A stretch of DNA of 64,000 nucleotides from CAHJXG01 sp964235485 (lineage in GTDB: Bacteria; Pseudomonadota; Alphaproteobacteria; Acetobacterales; Acetobacteraceae), in assembly GCA_964235485.1 (NCBI GenBank), contig CAXSAZ010000019.1, positions 12,443 through 76,442 of the forward strand, written 5' to 3'. The position numbers were made by a program, and so were the translations under genes. The notes under the pieces are model-generated. The model was not told the origin of the DNA and did no database searches. It worked only from the letters and a program-made list of their open reading frames with translations. Positions 16,308 to 24,877 of this stretch are shown in pieces; positions within the stretch are counted from its first letter, which is position 1; every line of letters begins with the position of its first letter.

Positions 16308-17891
16308 ATGACCAGCCATCTGAACATCCTTTCGCGACGCGCCGCGGCGGCCACGGCCCAGGCGCTGCCGATCCCCGGCACCGTGCCGAACGCGGCGGGT
16401 GGGCACGCCTTTGCCGTCGATGATTGGGCGCGGCTCGACCGTTTCCTGATCCTCGGGTCGGAGGGCGGCAGCTACTACGCCGGCGAGCGTCCGCTCACGC
16501 GCGACAACGCCGCAGCGGTGCTGCGCGCGGTCGCGGCGGATGGCCCCCGCGCCGTTGCGCGCATCGCCGCAATCAGCGAGGCCGGCCGCGCGCCGAAGAA
16601 CGGCCCGGCCTTGTTCGCGCTCGCCCTGGCGGCGTCGGCCGACGACCTCGCCACCCGGCGCGCGGCCCTCCTCGCCCTGCCGCGCGTGGCCCGGACCGGC
16701 ACGCACCTGTTCGAGTTCGCCGGGTTCGTGGAAGGCACACGCGGCTGGGGCCGGGCGCTGCGCCGGGCGGTGGGGGCGTGGTACGGCAGCCAGCCCGTGG
16801 ACCGGCTCGCCTACCAGGTGGTCAAGTATCGCCAGCGCGGCGGCTGGTCGCACCGCGACCTGCTGCGGCTCGCGCACCCGGAAACGGTTGAACCCGACCG
16901 TGCGGCGCTGCTCGACTGGGTGTGCCGCGGCACGGAGGGCGAGGCGCTGCCGACCCTGGCGCGCGCCGCATCGGCGCTTGGCCGGGCTGGCGCGGGGGCG
17001 GAAGCGGCGGCGCTGATCCGCGCGCACGACCTGCCGCGGGAGGCCGTGCCGACGGCGTTGCTGAACGACCCGGCGGTATGGGAGGCGCTGCTGGAGCGGA
17101 TGCCGCTCACGGCGCTGGTGCGCTCGCTTGCCAAGCTGACCGTGGCTGGCGTGGTGAGGCCGCTCGGCGAGCGGCTGCCGCCCGTGCTGTCGGCGCTGGG
17201 CGACGTGGACCGCATCGCGCGGGCACGGCTGCACCCGCTGGCGATCCTGTTGGCGCTGCGCACCTACGCGGGGGGCCGGGGCGACCGCGGCGGCCTGCAA
17301 TGGGAGCCGGTGCAGCCGGTGATCGACGCGCTGAACGCGGCCTTCTACACCGCGTTCGGGGCGGTCGAGCCGACGGGCAAGCGGCTGCTGCTGGCGCTCG
17401 ACGTGTCGGGGTCGATGGCGGCGGGCCGTGTCGCCGGGTCGTCGCTGACGCCGCGCGAGGCGTCGGCGGCGATGGCGCTGATGACGGCGGCGACGGAGGC
17501 GAGCACCCATGTCATGGGCTTCGCCGACGCGCTCGTGCCGTTGTCGCTGTCGCCGTCCATGCGGCTGGACGACGCCGTGCGCGCCGTGTCGGGCCTGCCG
17601 TTCGGCGCCACGGACTGCGCGCAGCCGATGCTGTATGCGCTGGAGCGGGGCCTCTCGGTCGATGCCTTCGTGGTTTACACGGACAGCGAAACCTGGGCCG
17701 GGGCGATCCACCCGGCGCAGGCGCTGCGGCAATACCGCGAGCGGACCGGCATCGCCGCGAAGCTCGTGGTGGTGGGCCTGGTGTCGAACGGGTTCAGCAT
17801 CGCCGACCCGGCCGACGCCGGCATGTTGGACGTGGTGGGCTTCGACGCAGCCGCGCCCGCCGTGATCGCCGACTTCATCCGCGCCCAGTGA
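16308..17891 (+). CDS. rsr: Ro60-like TROVE domain RNA-binding protein (Rsr)
   Basis: 527 residues, the usual size of bacterial Ro60 orthologues. The N-terminal TROVE domain is a HEAT-repeat ring (residues about 15-340; e.g. TRDNAAAVLRAVAADGPRAV, VAGIGAISEAG-like helices and APKNGPALFALALAA). The C-terminal von Willebrand A domain has its metal-binding DxSxS motif as DVSGS (Asp365, Ser367, Ser369). Rsr rings bind Y RNAs and, with exonucleases, handle damaged structured RNA. It lies just after a tandem array of Y RNA-like hairpins and 70 bp before rtcB, as in the rsr-yrl-rtcBA operons of enteric bacteria, so it probably acts in stress-induced RNA repair or decay. Confidence 0.92.
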   Translation: MTSHLNILSRRAAAATAQALPIPGTVPNAAGGHAFAVDDWARLDRFLILGSEGGSYYAGERPLTRDNAAAVLRAVAADGPRAVARIAAISEAGRAPKNGPALFALALAASADDLATRRAALLALPRVARTGTHLFEFAGFVEGTRGWGRALRRAVGAWYGSQPVDRLAYQVVKYRQRGGWSHRDLLRLAHPETVEPDRAALLDWVCRGTEGEALPTLARAASALGRAGAGAEAAALIRAHDLPREAVPTALLNDPAVWEALLERMPLTALVRSLAKLTVAGVVRPLGERLPPVLSALGDVDRIARARLHPLAILLALRTYAGGRGDRGGLQWEPVQPVIDALNAAFYTAFGAVEPTGKRLLLALDVSGSMAAGRVAGSSLTPREASAAMALMTAATEASTHVMGFADALVPLSLSPSMRLDDAVRAVSGLPFGATDCAQPMLYALERGLSVDAFVVYTDSETWAGAIHPAQALRQYRERTGIAAKLVVVGLVSNGFSIADPADAGMLDVVGFDAAAPAVIADFIRAQ

Positions 17892-17961
17892 ACCACTCCG
17901 GCAGCTTTCTGAAAGGGCTGCCGGAGCACCTTTCCAAACGGCAACTCATAGGAGGACGACC

Positions 17962-20352
17962 ATGCGTCGCCCCAGCGCCTACGAGACCCGCGCCCGCGAG
18001 CTGGCCACCCTCGCCGGCATCGACCCCGACAGCCGCGTTTCCCGCCCCGGCGAAGCGCCCGGCGGCCGCGGGATGCCCGCCTGGTGCGCCTTCCGCGACG
18101 CCGCGCGGGCCGAGCACCTTCAAGCCGAGATCGCCGCCGTCGCCTTGCCCGAGCAGGCCGCCGCCTATCGGGATGCACCCCTGCAAGTGTTCGGCCCGCA
18201 CGAGGATGCGACGCTTGCGCAGATGCGCAACTGCATGGGCGTGGGCCGTGTCGCGGCGGGCGTGGTGTGCGCGGACGGGCACCTCGGCTACGCGCAGCCC
18301 GTGGGCGGCGTGATCGCCTATGAGGGCCAGGTCAGCATCTCCGGCGTCGGCTTCGACATCGGTTGTTTCACTGGTGACACCCGCATCTTCACGCTGAACG
18401 GGCAGACCCCGACCCTTGCGGAGTGCGAAGGGCAATCGGTTTGGGTGCTGGCCTGTGATGCCAAGGGCAAGCCGGTGCCGGCGCAAGGCGTCTGCACACG
18501 AACCCGCCGCGATGCGGCGCTGGTGCGGGTCACGCTGGACAGCGGCAAGTCGATCCGCTGCACGCCCGATCATCTGTTCATGCTTCGGAACGGCACCTAT
18601 CGGCGTGCGGATGCCCTGGCGCCCGGCCAGTCGCTGATGCCGCTCTACACGACGACGGACCGAGACGGCTACGTACTGGTCCGGAACAATCAAACCCGGC
18701 GCCTCATGCGGCTGCACTGGATGGTTCATCGCGCCGGGCTGACCGATCCGGCCCCGGACCTTCAAGGTGACGAGTTGGTTCTGCATCACCGGAACTTCAC
18801 CCCGGCTGACAACGACCCGCTGAACCTGCAGCCGCTGCGCAAGGTTGACCATGACGCCATGCACGCGCGGATGCGGGACCGGGCGCACTTCAACACTCCT
18901 GAGTTCCACGAGAACCGCATCGCCGCGATCAGAAGGTTCTGGATCGGCGCCCGCCGAGACGACGGCTTCATGGAGCGGCGCCGGAACACGGCGACGGCCA
19001 ACATTACCGGCTACATGGAAGGGCGCCCCGAGGAGTTTCGTCATGCGATCAAGAACAACGGGCGGCGTGGCTCTTCGCATCTCCTCCGGTTCAACACTGA
19101 CCCGAACACGATCCGCCGCAACCGCGAGCGTGCCAGGAGGCCGACGCCGTGTCCGCTGTGCAGCGTCGAAATGATCTCGACGTCCTCCCTTTATTACCAC
19201 GCGAAGAAGGAACACGCCGAGACGCTTGCGGCGGGTCTGCGGGCGGGACGGCAGCGTGGCAAGAACAGCGTGGCTGAGCGGTTGGTGCTCGGCGCGAACA
19301 ACCACAAGGTCATCTCCATCGAACCCGTGGCAGAGCAGGAAGACGTGTTTTGCTTGTCCGTGCCGGGGCTGAACAACTTCGCCCTCGCGGACGGGGTGTT
19401 CGTCCACAACTGCGGCAACATGGCGGTGCGGCTCGACACGCCGTATGCGGCGGTGGCGGACCGGGCGGGCGCGATCCTGGCCGACATCCGCCGGGCGGTG
19501 TCGTTCGGCGTGGGGCGCACGAACGCCGAACGGGCCGAGCATCCCCTGTTCGACGACGAGGACGCTTGGCGTGACGCCGACATGACCGCCTACCGGCAGA
19601 AGGCAGCGGCGCAGCTCGGCACCGTGGGGTCGGGCAACCATTACGTGGACTTGATGCGGGACGAGGCCGGCTTCGTGTGGATCGGCGTCCACTTCGGCAG
19701 CCGCGGCTTGGGGCACACCTCGGCCACCAAGTACCTGAAGCTCGCCGGCGGCCAGGACGGCATGAACGTGCCGCCCGCGGTGGTGGACGAGGACAGCGAG
19801 CTGGGCCGCCGCTACGTCGCGGCCATGGAACTGGCCGGCCGCTACGCTTATGCCGGGCGCGAATGGGTGGTGGAGCGCGTGCGCCGGATCATCGGCGGCG
19901 CGGTCACGGACAGCGTGCACAATCACCACAACTACGCTTGGCGGGAAACGCATAACGGGCGGAACTTGTGGGTGGTGCGCAAGGGCGCCACCCCCGCCTG
20001 GCCCGGCCAGCGCGGCTTCGTGGGCGGGTCCATGGGCGACGACGCGGTGATCATCGAGGGCGTGGACAGCCCGGCCGCGCAGGCGGCGCTGTATTCCACG
20101 GTCCACGGCGCCGGGCGGCTGTTCGGGCGGCAGCAGGCCAAGCGGTTGTTCAAGCGTGAGCAGATGGACGCTTGGCTGCAGGAGCGCGGCGTGCTGCTGG
20201 CCGGGGGCGACCTGGACGAAAGCCCGATGGCCTACCGCCGCCTGCCGGACGTGGTGGCGCAGCACGCCGGCACGATCCAGGTGCAGCACAGCCTGCGCCC
20301 GTTCGCGGTGGCCATGGCCGGGGACGGCGAGTTCGACCCATTCAAGGATTGA
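17962..20352 (+). CDS. rtcB: RNA ligase RtcB precursor, interrupted by an intein
   Basis: The ATG at 17962 has AGGAGG six bases upstream. The 796-residue frame is RtcB with an insert: residues 1-134 and 484-796 form a 447-residue ligase after splicing. RtcB landmarks are CADGHLGYAQPVGG, GVGFDIG joined to CGNMAVRL (metal-binding Cys), GSGNHYVDL (Asn559, His560), VHFGSRGLGH, HNHHNYAW and VHGAGR, whose His715 would take GMP. RtcB joins 2',3'-cyclic phosphate and 5'-OH RNA ends with Mn2+ and GTP. No rtcA, archease or rtcR is nearby. Splicing must succeed for activity, because the intein interrupts the active-site motif. Confidence 0.93.
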   Translation: MRRPSAYETRARELATLAGIDPDSRVSRPGEAPGGRGMPAWCAFRDAARAEHLQAEIAAVALPEQAAAYRDAPLQVFGPHEDATLAQMRNCMGVGRVAAGVVCADGHLGYAQPVGGVIAYEGQVSISGVGFDIGCFTGDTRIFTLNGQTPTLAECEGQSVWVLACDAKGKPVPAQGVCTRTRRDAALVRVTLDSGKSIRCTPDHLFMLRNGTYRRADALAPGQSLMPLYTTTDRDGYVLVRNNQTRRLMRLHWMVHRAGLTDPAPDLQGDELVLHHRNFTPADNDPLNLQPLRKVDHDAMHARMRDRAHFNTPEFHENRIAAIRRFWIGARRDDGFMERRRNTATANITGYMEGRPEEFRHAIKNNGRRGSSHLLRFNTDPNTIRRNRERARRPTPCPLCSVEMISTSSLYYHAKKEHAETLAAGLRAGRQRGKNSVAERLVLGANNHKVISIEPVAEQEDVFCLSVPGLNNFALADGVFVHNCGNMAVRLDTPYAAVADRAGAILADIRRAVSFGVGRTNAERAEHPLFDDEDAWRDADMTAYRQKAAAQLGTVGSGNHYVDLMRDEAGFVWIGVHFGSRGLGHTSATKYLKLAGGQDGMNVPPAVVDEDSELGRRYVAAMELAGRYAYAGREWVVERVRRIIGGAVTDSVHNHHNYAWRETHNGRNLWVVRKGATPAWPGQRGFVGGSMGDDAVIIEGVDSPAAQAALYSTVHGAGRLFGRQQAKRLFKREQMDAWLQERGVLLAGGDLDESPMAYRRLPDVVAQHAGTIQVQHSLRPFAVAMAGDGEFDPFKD
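18364..19410 (+). other. RtcB intein with HNH endonuclease motif and zinc knuckle
   Basis: 349 residues (precursor 135-483) begin with CFTGDTRIFT, a canonical block A with Cys1, continue through block B (T201-P-D-H204) and end with LADGVFVHN before the +1 Cys, which is the motif Cys of RtcB. The middle has an HNH-type nuclease signature LHHRN...NDPLNL...DH (His275, His276, Asn288, His297) and a C-x2-C-x12-H-x4-H zinc knuckle (Cys397, Cys400, His413, His418), probably for DNA recognition. Base composition is less GC-rich than the exteins, consistent with lateral arrival. Confidence 0.92.
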
Positions 20353-20365
20353 GGGGTGATCCGGC

Positions 20366-20396
20366 GGGCGTGGGTTTTTAAGCCCGGCCCACGCCC
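20366..20396. terminator. Hairpin between convergent rtcB and nth
   Basis: GGGCGTGGG (20366-20374) pairs with CCCACGCCC (20388-20396) around a loop that contains TTTTTAA. It sits just past the rtcB stop and over the nth stop, a plausible bidirectional transcript end without a trailing T tract. Confidence 0.4.
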
Positions 20397-21073
20397 ACCT
20401 GCCGGCACATGGACAATAGCGGGCAAGCCGGGCACCTCGGCCGTGGGCCGGTGCAGACGTGCTTGCCGAAGGGCACCAGGCGCTCGTTGATCTCGATCCA
20501 ATATTCCTGCGGCAGCTTGCCGGCGAGGGCGGCCATGGTGCGCTCCGGCGTGGACCCGGCGACGTAGCCCCAGCGGTTGGCTATCCGGTGGACGTGGATG
20601 TCCACGCAAATGGCAGGCTTGTTGAACCCGACCGCCAAGGTCAGCGCCGCCACCTTCGGGCCGACCCCGCGGAATGCGGTCAAGCCTTCGGGCGTGTCCG
20701 GGACCGTGCCGCCGTGGCGCTCCAAGATGGCGCGGGACAGGGCGAGGATGTCGCGCGCCTTCGGTTCCGGGAAGGTGGCCCCGCGGAGCAGGGCGGTCAG
20801 CTCGCCTTCGTCCAGCGCCGCCATGGCCACGGGCGTGCGGGCGCGGGCGAACAGGCGATGGCACACGGGGATCGTGGTCTCGTCCAGCGTGCGGGCGCTG
20901 ATCAGGCTGGCGACAAGCTGTTCATAAGGGGTGTCGTATCCCTCGTCCCGGAGCTGGAACATCGCCGCCTTGGGCAAGCGGGCGCAGGCCGCGCGCAGGC
21001 GGCGGAAAACCTCGTGGATGTCGAAGGGGTCCTTGCCTGCGGCGTCCGGGGGCAAAGGGGCGGGGTCAGGCAA
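20378..21073 (-). CDS. nth: Endonuclease III (DNA glycosylase/AP lyase)
   Basis: 231 residues. The helix-hairpin-helix and active site are seen as LTAFRGVGPKVAALTLAVGF (catalytic Lys140) and VDIHVHRIANRWG (Asp158). The C-terminal [4Fe-4S] loop has Cys207-x6-Cys214-x2-Cys217-x5-Cys223, the standard endonuclease III spacing. It removes oxidised pyrimidines and nicks the strand in base-excision repair. Convergent with rtcB, single gene. In many alphaproteobacteria nth is a monocistronic housekeeping gene. Confidence 0.95.
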   Translation of the reverse strand: MPDPAPLPPDAAGKDPFDIHEVFRRLRAACARLPKAAMFQLRDEGYDTPYEQLVASLISARTLDETTIPVCHRLFARARTPVAMAALDEGELTALLRGATFPEPKARDILALSRAILERHGGTVPDTPEGLTAFRGVGPKVAALTLAVGFNKPAICVDIHVHRIANRWGYVAGSTPERTMAALAGKLPQEYWIEINERLVPFGKHVCTGPRPRCPACPLLSMCRQVGVGRA

Positions 21074-21242
21074 GCCGGACCGTCCCAGTCAGCATGGCGA
21101 AGCTCCTAATCTTTAAGCAGAAGCGCCCCGCGGCTTTGGCGCCGATCCCGTTGGCCGTCGCGGCATCGGGCATGTAAGCGCCGGGCGAGAACGCGGGTTG
21201 CAGCGGAGGCCTGTCCCTTGCAGCCGCCGGTGCCGCCAGCCG

Positions 21243-22421
21243 TCAATACACGTGTTCCCGGATCGGCTGGTTGGCCGCGATGCGCTCAAACGCGAAGGGC
21301 CGCAGGTCCACCGACCGCGCTTCCCCATGCAGAATCAGCTCGCTCGCGCCGGCGCCGGCGGCCGGGGCGTGCATCATGCCGTGGCCGCTGAAGCCGCAGG
21401 CCAGCACCAGGTTCGTGACCTCCGGGTGCCGCCCGATGATGGCGCTGTGGTCGAACAGGTTATGCTCATACAGCCCGGCCCAGGCCCGCAGCAGCCGCAA
21501 CTGCTCGAAGCCCGGGATGCGATGGGCCAAGGCGGGCCAGATCACGTCGTCGAACAGCGCATGGTCCACGTCCAGGCCGAAATCGTCGGCGGCGTTCTCG
21601 GCCAAAGGCGTCGTGCCGCAGATGTACAGATGCCCCTCCGGACGGAACACGAAGCCCGACGTGTCGAAGATGAACGGGCCGTGCGGGATCTTCTCCGGGC
21701 TGTCGAACACGAAGATGCAGCGCCGACGCGGCACCACCGGCACGTCCAGGCCAGCCATCCGGCCGACCTGCCCGCTCCATGGCCCGGCGGCGTTGACGGC
21801 CGTGCCGCACAGGAGCTGCTTGCCATCGGCCAGCAGAACCGCGCCGATCCGCCCGGCGTTCGCCATTTCCAGCCCCGTCACGGTCCCATGGACGTACTCG
21901 ACGCCCTGAGCGCGCGCCTTGCGCTTGAACGCTTGCAGCAGCGCCGGGCCGTCGAACCAGCCTTCCCCATCCGGGCCAAAGGACGCGATGCCGAGGTCGT
22001 CCACCCGCAGCCAGGGGTGGCGGTGCCGTGCTTCCTCCGGGGTGAGCAGCTCGGTGTTGACGCCGCAGGCCCGCTGCGTCGCGTTCCTCGCCTCGAAGGC
22101 CGGGATGTCGCCGGGCTTGCCCAGGATGAGGTAGCCGGGTTCGCGCAGGCCGATGTCGGCCTCATAGCCGTCCACGCTCAGCAGCTCCCGCACCCGGCGC
22201 AGGAAGCCGATGCTGTAGCCGGACATTTGGATGTTGGCCTCGGTGGCGAACTGCTGCCGGATGGCGCTGGTGGACAAGGAGGACGACGCCGCGGCGTAGG
22301 TGGGATCGCGCTCGACCACGGCGATGCGCCCGGCGAAGGCCGGGTTGGCGGACAGGTGGTAAGCGACGGAGCTGCCGATCACGCCGCCGCCGATGATCAC
22401 CACGTCAAAGCTGCGCTGCAT
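21243..22421 (-). CDS. FAD-dependent oxidoreductase of the D-amino acid/sarcosine oxidase (DAO) family
   Basis: 392 residues with an N-terminal dinucleotide fold VVIIGGGVIGSSVAYHLS followed by the acidic VVERD strand end, and a C-terminal ACGFSGHGMMHAPAAG that closes the FAD site. DAO relatives oxidise C-N bonds of amino or N-methyl compounds. Its start lies inside the end of the molybdenum hydroxylase gene (17-bp overlap), so translation is probably coupled. No signal peptide. Substrate unknown. Confidence 0.88.
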   Translation of the reverse strand: MQRSFDVVIIGGGVIGSSVAYHLSANPAFAGRIAVVERDPTYAAASSSLSTSAIRQQFATEANIQMSGYSIGFLRRVRELLSVDGYEADIGLREPGYLILGKPGDIPAFEARNATQRACGVNTELLTPEEARHRHPWLRVDDLGIASFGPDGEGWFDGPALLQAFKRKARAQGVEYVHGTVTGLEMANAGRIGAVLLADGKQLLCGTAVNAAGPWSGQVGRMAGLDVPVVPRRRCIFVFDSPEKIPHGPFIFDTSGFVFRPEGHLYICGTTPLAENAADDFGLDVDHALFDDVIWPALAHRIPGFEQLRLLRAWAGLYEHNLFDHSAIIGRHPEVTNLVLACGFSGHGMMHAPAAGAGASELILHGEARSVDLRPFAFERIAANQPIREHVY

Positions 22422-24729
22422 CCTCGCCCTCCTTGTTCAGCGCCGCGGCCGCGGCTGCCCTGGCAGCCCGGCACGCCCGCCATACCCGCTCCGGCGTGGC
22501 GGGCATGTCTAGGTGCGCGATGCCCAGCGCGTCGGCGACCGCGGCCATCACGGTTTGCGGCGCGCCGATGGCGCCGGCCTGGCCCGACCCCTTGGCGCCC
22601 AGCGGGTTGCGGGCGGTGGGGTGCTCGTTGAACCGGACCTCCAGCGGGGGCAGGTCGGCCGCCCGCGGCAGGGCGTAGTCCTGGAACGAGGCGGTGAGCA
22701 ACTGCCCGCCGCTGGGGTCGTAATGCACCCCCTCCATCAATGCCTGCCCGATGCCCTGCGCCAAGCCGCCCTGGACCTGGCCCTCGGTCAGCAATGGGTT
22801 GACCAGGATGCCGTAGTCGTCCACCGCGACGTAGCGCAGCAGCGCCACGGTTCCGGTGTCCGGATCGACCTCCACCTCCGCCACGTGGGCGCCGTTCGGG
22901 AACACGAACGCCTCGTTCGGGTTGTGGGCGTCGGCATCCAGGGCGCCGGGCGGCAAGGTGCGGGCCAGATCAAGCAGCGCGATGCTGGCACCCTCCGCAT
23001 TATGGAACGCGCCATCGGCGAAGCGGACCGCCGCCGGGGCGGATTGCAGCAGGCGCGCGGCCTCCGCGTGGGCCTTGGCCAGCGCGGCGTCCAGCGCCAT
23101 TACCAGCGCGGTGCCGGCCATCGGCAGGGAGCGCGCGCCGCCATGGCCGCCGCCGGACGCAATGCGCCCGCTGTCCGCCTGCACCAGCCGGCACGCCTCG
23201 ACGGGCACGCCCAGCCGGGCGGCGGCGAGTTGGGAAAAACTGGTTTCGTGCCCTTGGCCGTTGGACTGGGTGCCCGACAGCAGTTCCACCGTGCCGTCGC
23301 GCCCGAAGCGGACCGCGCCGTCCTCGCCGGGCTTGCCGCGCGAGGTTTCCAGGAAGCAGGCGATCCCTTGGCCGAGCCAGCGCCCGCGGCGGGCGGCCTC
23401 GGCCCGGCGCGCGGCGAAGCCGGCCTGGTCCGCCGCCCGCAGCGCCGCGTCCAGGTTGTCCCCGAACCGCCCGGTGTCCATCGCCGTGCCCAGCGCGCTC
23501 GTGTAAGGGAAGTCCCGGATCAGGTTGGCCCGGCGCAGCGCCACCCGGTCCCAGCCCAGCCGAAGTGCCGCAGCGTCCGCCAGGCGCTCGATGACGTAGT
23601 TCGCTTCCGGCTTGCCCGCGCCGCGGTAGGCGTCCACCGGGACGGTGTTGGTGAAGGCGCCGCGCACGTCCATGAACACCGCGGGGATGGCATACACCCC
23701 GCCCATCGCCGTCGCGGGCGCCACCGTATGCGCGCCGGGGCCGAGGGCGGACACGTAGGCGCCCAGCTCGCCCGTGGTTTCCACGTGCAGCGCGAGGAAG
23801 CGGCCCTCCGTGTCCAGCGCCAGCCGCGCCCGCGTCAGGTTGCCGCGTCCGTGCGCCCCGGACAGGAAGTCCTCCGTCCGGTCGGCGATCCAGCGCACGG
23901 GCCGGCCGAGGCGGCGCGCCGCCCACAGCAGGGCCACATGCTCGGGGTGCAAAACGTTCTTCATGCCGAAGCCGCCGCCCACGTCGGGGCAGACGACGTG
24001 GATCGTCTCAGGCGTCACCCCGAAGCAATGGGCCAGGTCGCGCCGGAGGCCGTGCACGTCCTGGCCGCTCAGCAGCAGGCGCATTTGTCCGGTCGCCGGG
24101 TCGTGCTCGGCGAGCGCGGTGCGCGTTTCCAGGGACGCGGCGACGACCCGGTTGTTCACCAGGTCCAGGCTGACGGCGTGCGCCGCCGCCGCGAACGCGG
24201 CCTGGACGGCCGCCCGGTCGCCGCGCTGGTAATGGAACGCCAGGTTGCCCGGCGCGTCCGGCCAAAGCTGCGGCGCGCCCTCCGCCAAAGCATGGTCCGG
24301 CGCCGTCACCGCCGGCAGCTCGTCGTAGTCCGCCGCCACCTGCTCCAGCGCGTCGCGGGCGGCGGCGGCGGTGTCGGCCACGACCAGGGCGACCGGCTCC
24401 CCCACGTGGCGCACGCGCCCGGAGGCCAGGGCATGGCGCGGCGGCACGACCAGCCCGGCGGCCGGCGGCAGCGCCATGGCGCAGGGGATCGGGCGGATGC
24501 CGTCGTCCAGCAGGTCAACCGCGGTGAACACGCCGCAAACGCCCGGCATGGCCGCCGCTTCGTCCGTCCGGACGCGGAGCAGGGCCGCATGGGCATAGGG
24601 CGAGCGCACGAGGAAGGCGTGCAGGTGCCCGGCCGCCGGCACGTCGTCCACATACCGCCCGGCGCCGCGCAGGAAGCGCCCGTCCTCCAACCGCCGCAGC
24701 GAGCGCGGGTCAGCGGCAGTGCGGTGCAT
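22405..24729 (-). CDS. Molybdenum hydroxylase large subunit (xanthine dehydrogenase/CoxL family)
   Basis: 774 residues from ATG 24729, which has GGAGGAGG upstream. It has the molybdopterin-cytosine-dinucleotide subunit layout: FLRGAGRYVDDV and AFLVRSPYAHA at the N-terminus, GGGFGMKN, PVDAYRGAGKPEANYVIERL, GTQSNGQGHETSFSQLAA and, near the C-terminus, LGAKGSGQAGAIGAP. The position that is usually the catalytic Glu (KGxGE) reads Gln here. The small [2Fe-2S] and medium FAD subunits normally encoded beside it are absent; a DAO flavoprotein gene overlaps its end instead. It may hydroxylate a carboxylate or heterocycle with partners encoded elsewhere. Confidence 0.85.
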   Translation of the reverse strand: MHRTAADPRSLRRLEDGRFLRGAGRYVDDVPAAGHLHAFLVRSPYAHAALLRVRTDEAAAMPGVCGVFTAVDLLDDGIRPIPCAMALPPAAGLVVPPRHALASGRVRHVGEPVALVVADTAAAARDALEQVAADYDELPAVTAPDHALAEGAPQLWPDAPGNLAFHYQRGDRAAVQAAFAAAAHAVSLDLVNNRVVAASLETRTALAEHDPATGQMRLLLSGQDVHGLRRDLAHCFGVTPETIHVVCPDVGGGFGMKNVLHPEHVALLWAARRLGRPVRWIADRTEDFLSGAHGRGNLTRARLALDTEGRFLALHVETTGELGAYVSALGPGAHTVAPATAMGGVYAIPAVFMDVRGAFTNTVPVDAYRGAGKPEANYVIERLADAAALRLGWDRVALRRANLIRDFPYTSALGTAMDTGRFGDNLDAALRAADQAGFAARRAEAARRGRWLGQGIACFLETSRGKPGEDGAVRFGRDGTVELLSGTQSNGQGHETSFSQLAAARLGVPVEACRLVQADSGRIASGGGHGGARSLPMAGTALVMALDAALAKAHAEAARLLQSAPAAVRFADGAFHNAEGASIALLDLARTLPPGALDADAHNPNEAFVFPNGAHVAEVEVDPDTGTVALLRYVAVDDYGILVNPLLTEGQVQGGLAQGIGQALMEGVHYDPSGGQLLTASFQDYALPRAADLPPLEVRFNEHPTARNPLGAKGSGQAGAIGAPQTVMAAVADALGIAHLDMPATPERVWRACRAARAAAAAALNKEGEDAAQL

Positions 24730-24877
24730 GGGCGGCCTCCTCCGTGGCGTCGCAATCAACCGCCCCCATCAGCACGGCGGGCAGGAGTTCTTGCGCCGGG
24801 CAGGGCGGGAGCCGCTGCGTCGTCAGTGTTGGATACTACCCGTGGAAGCGCGCCGCGTCACTGGGTCAGCATCCCCG

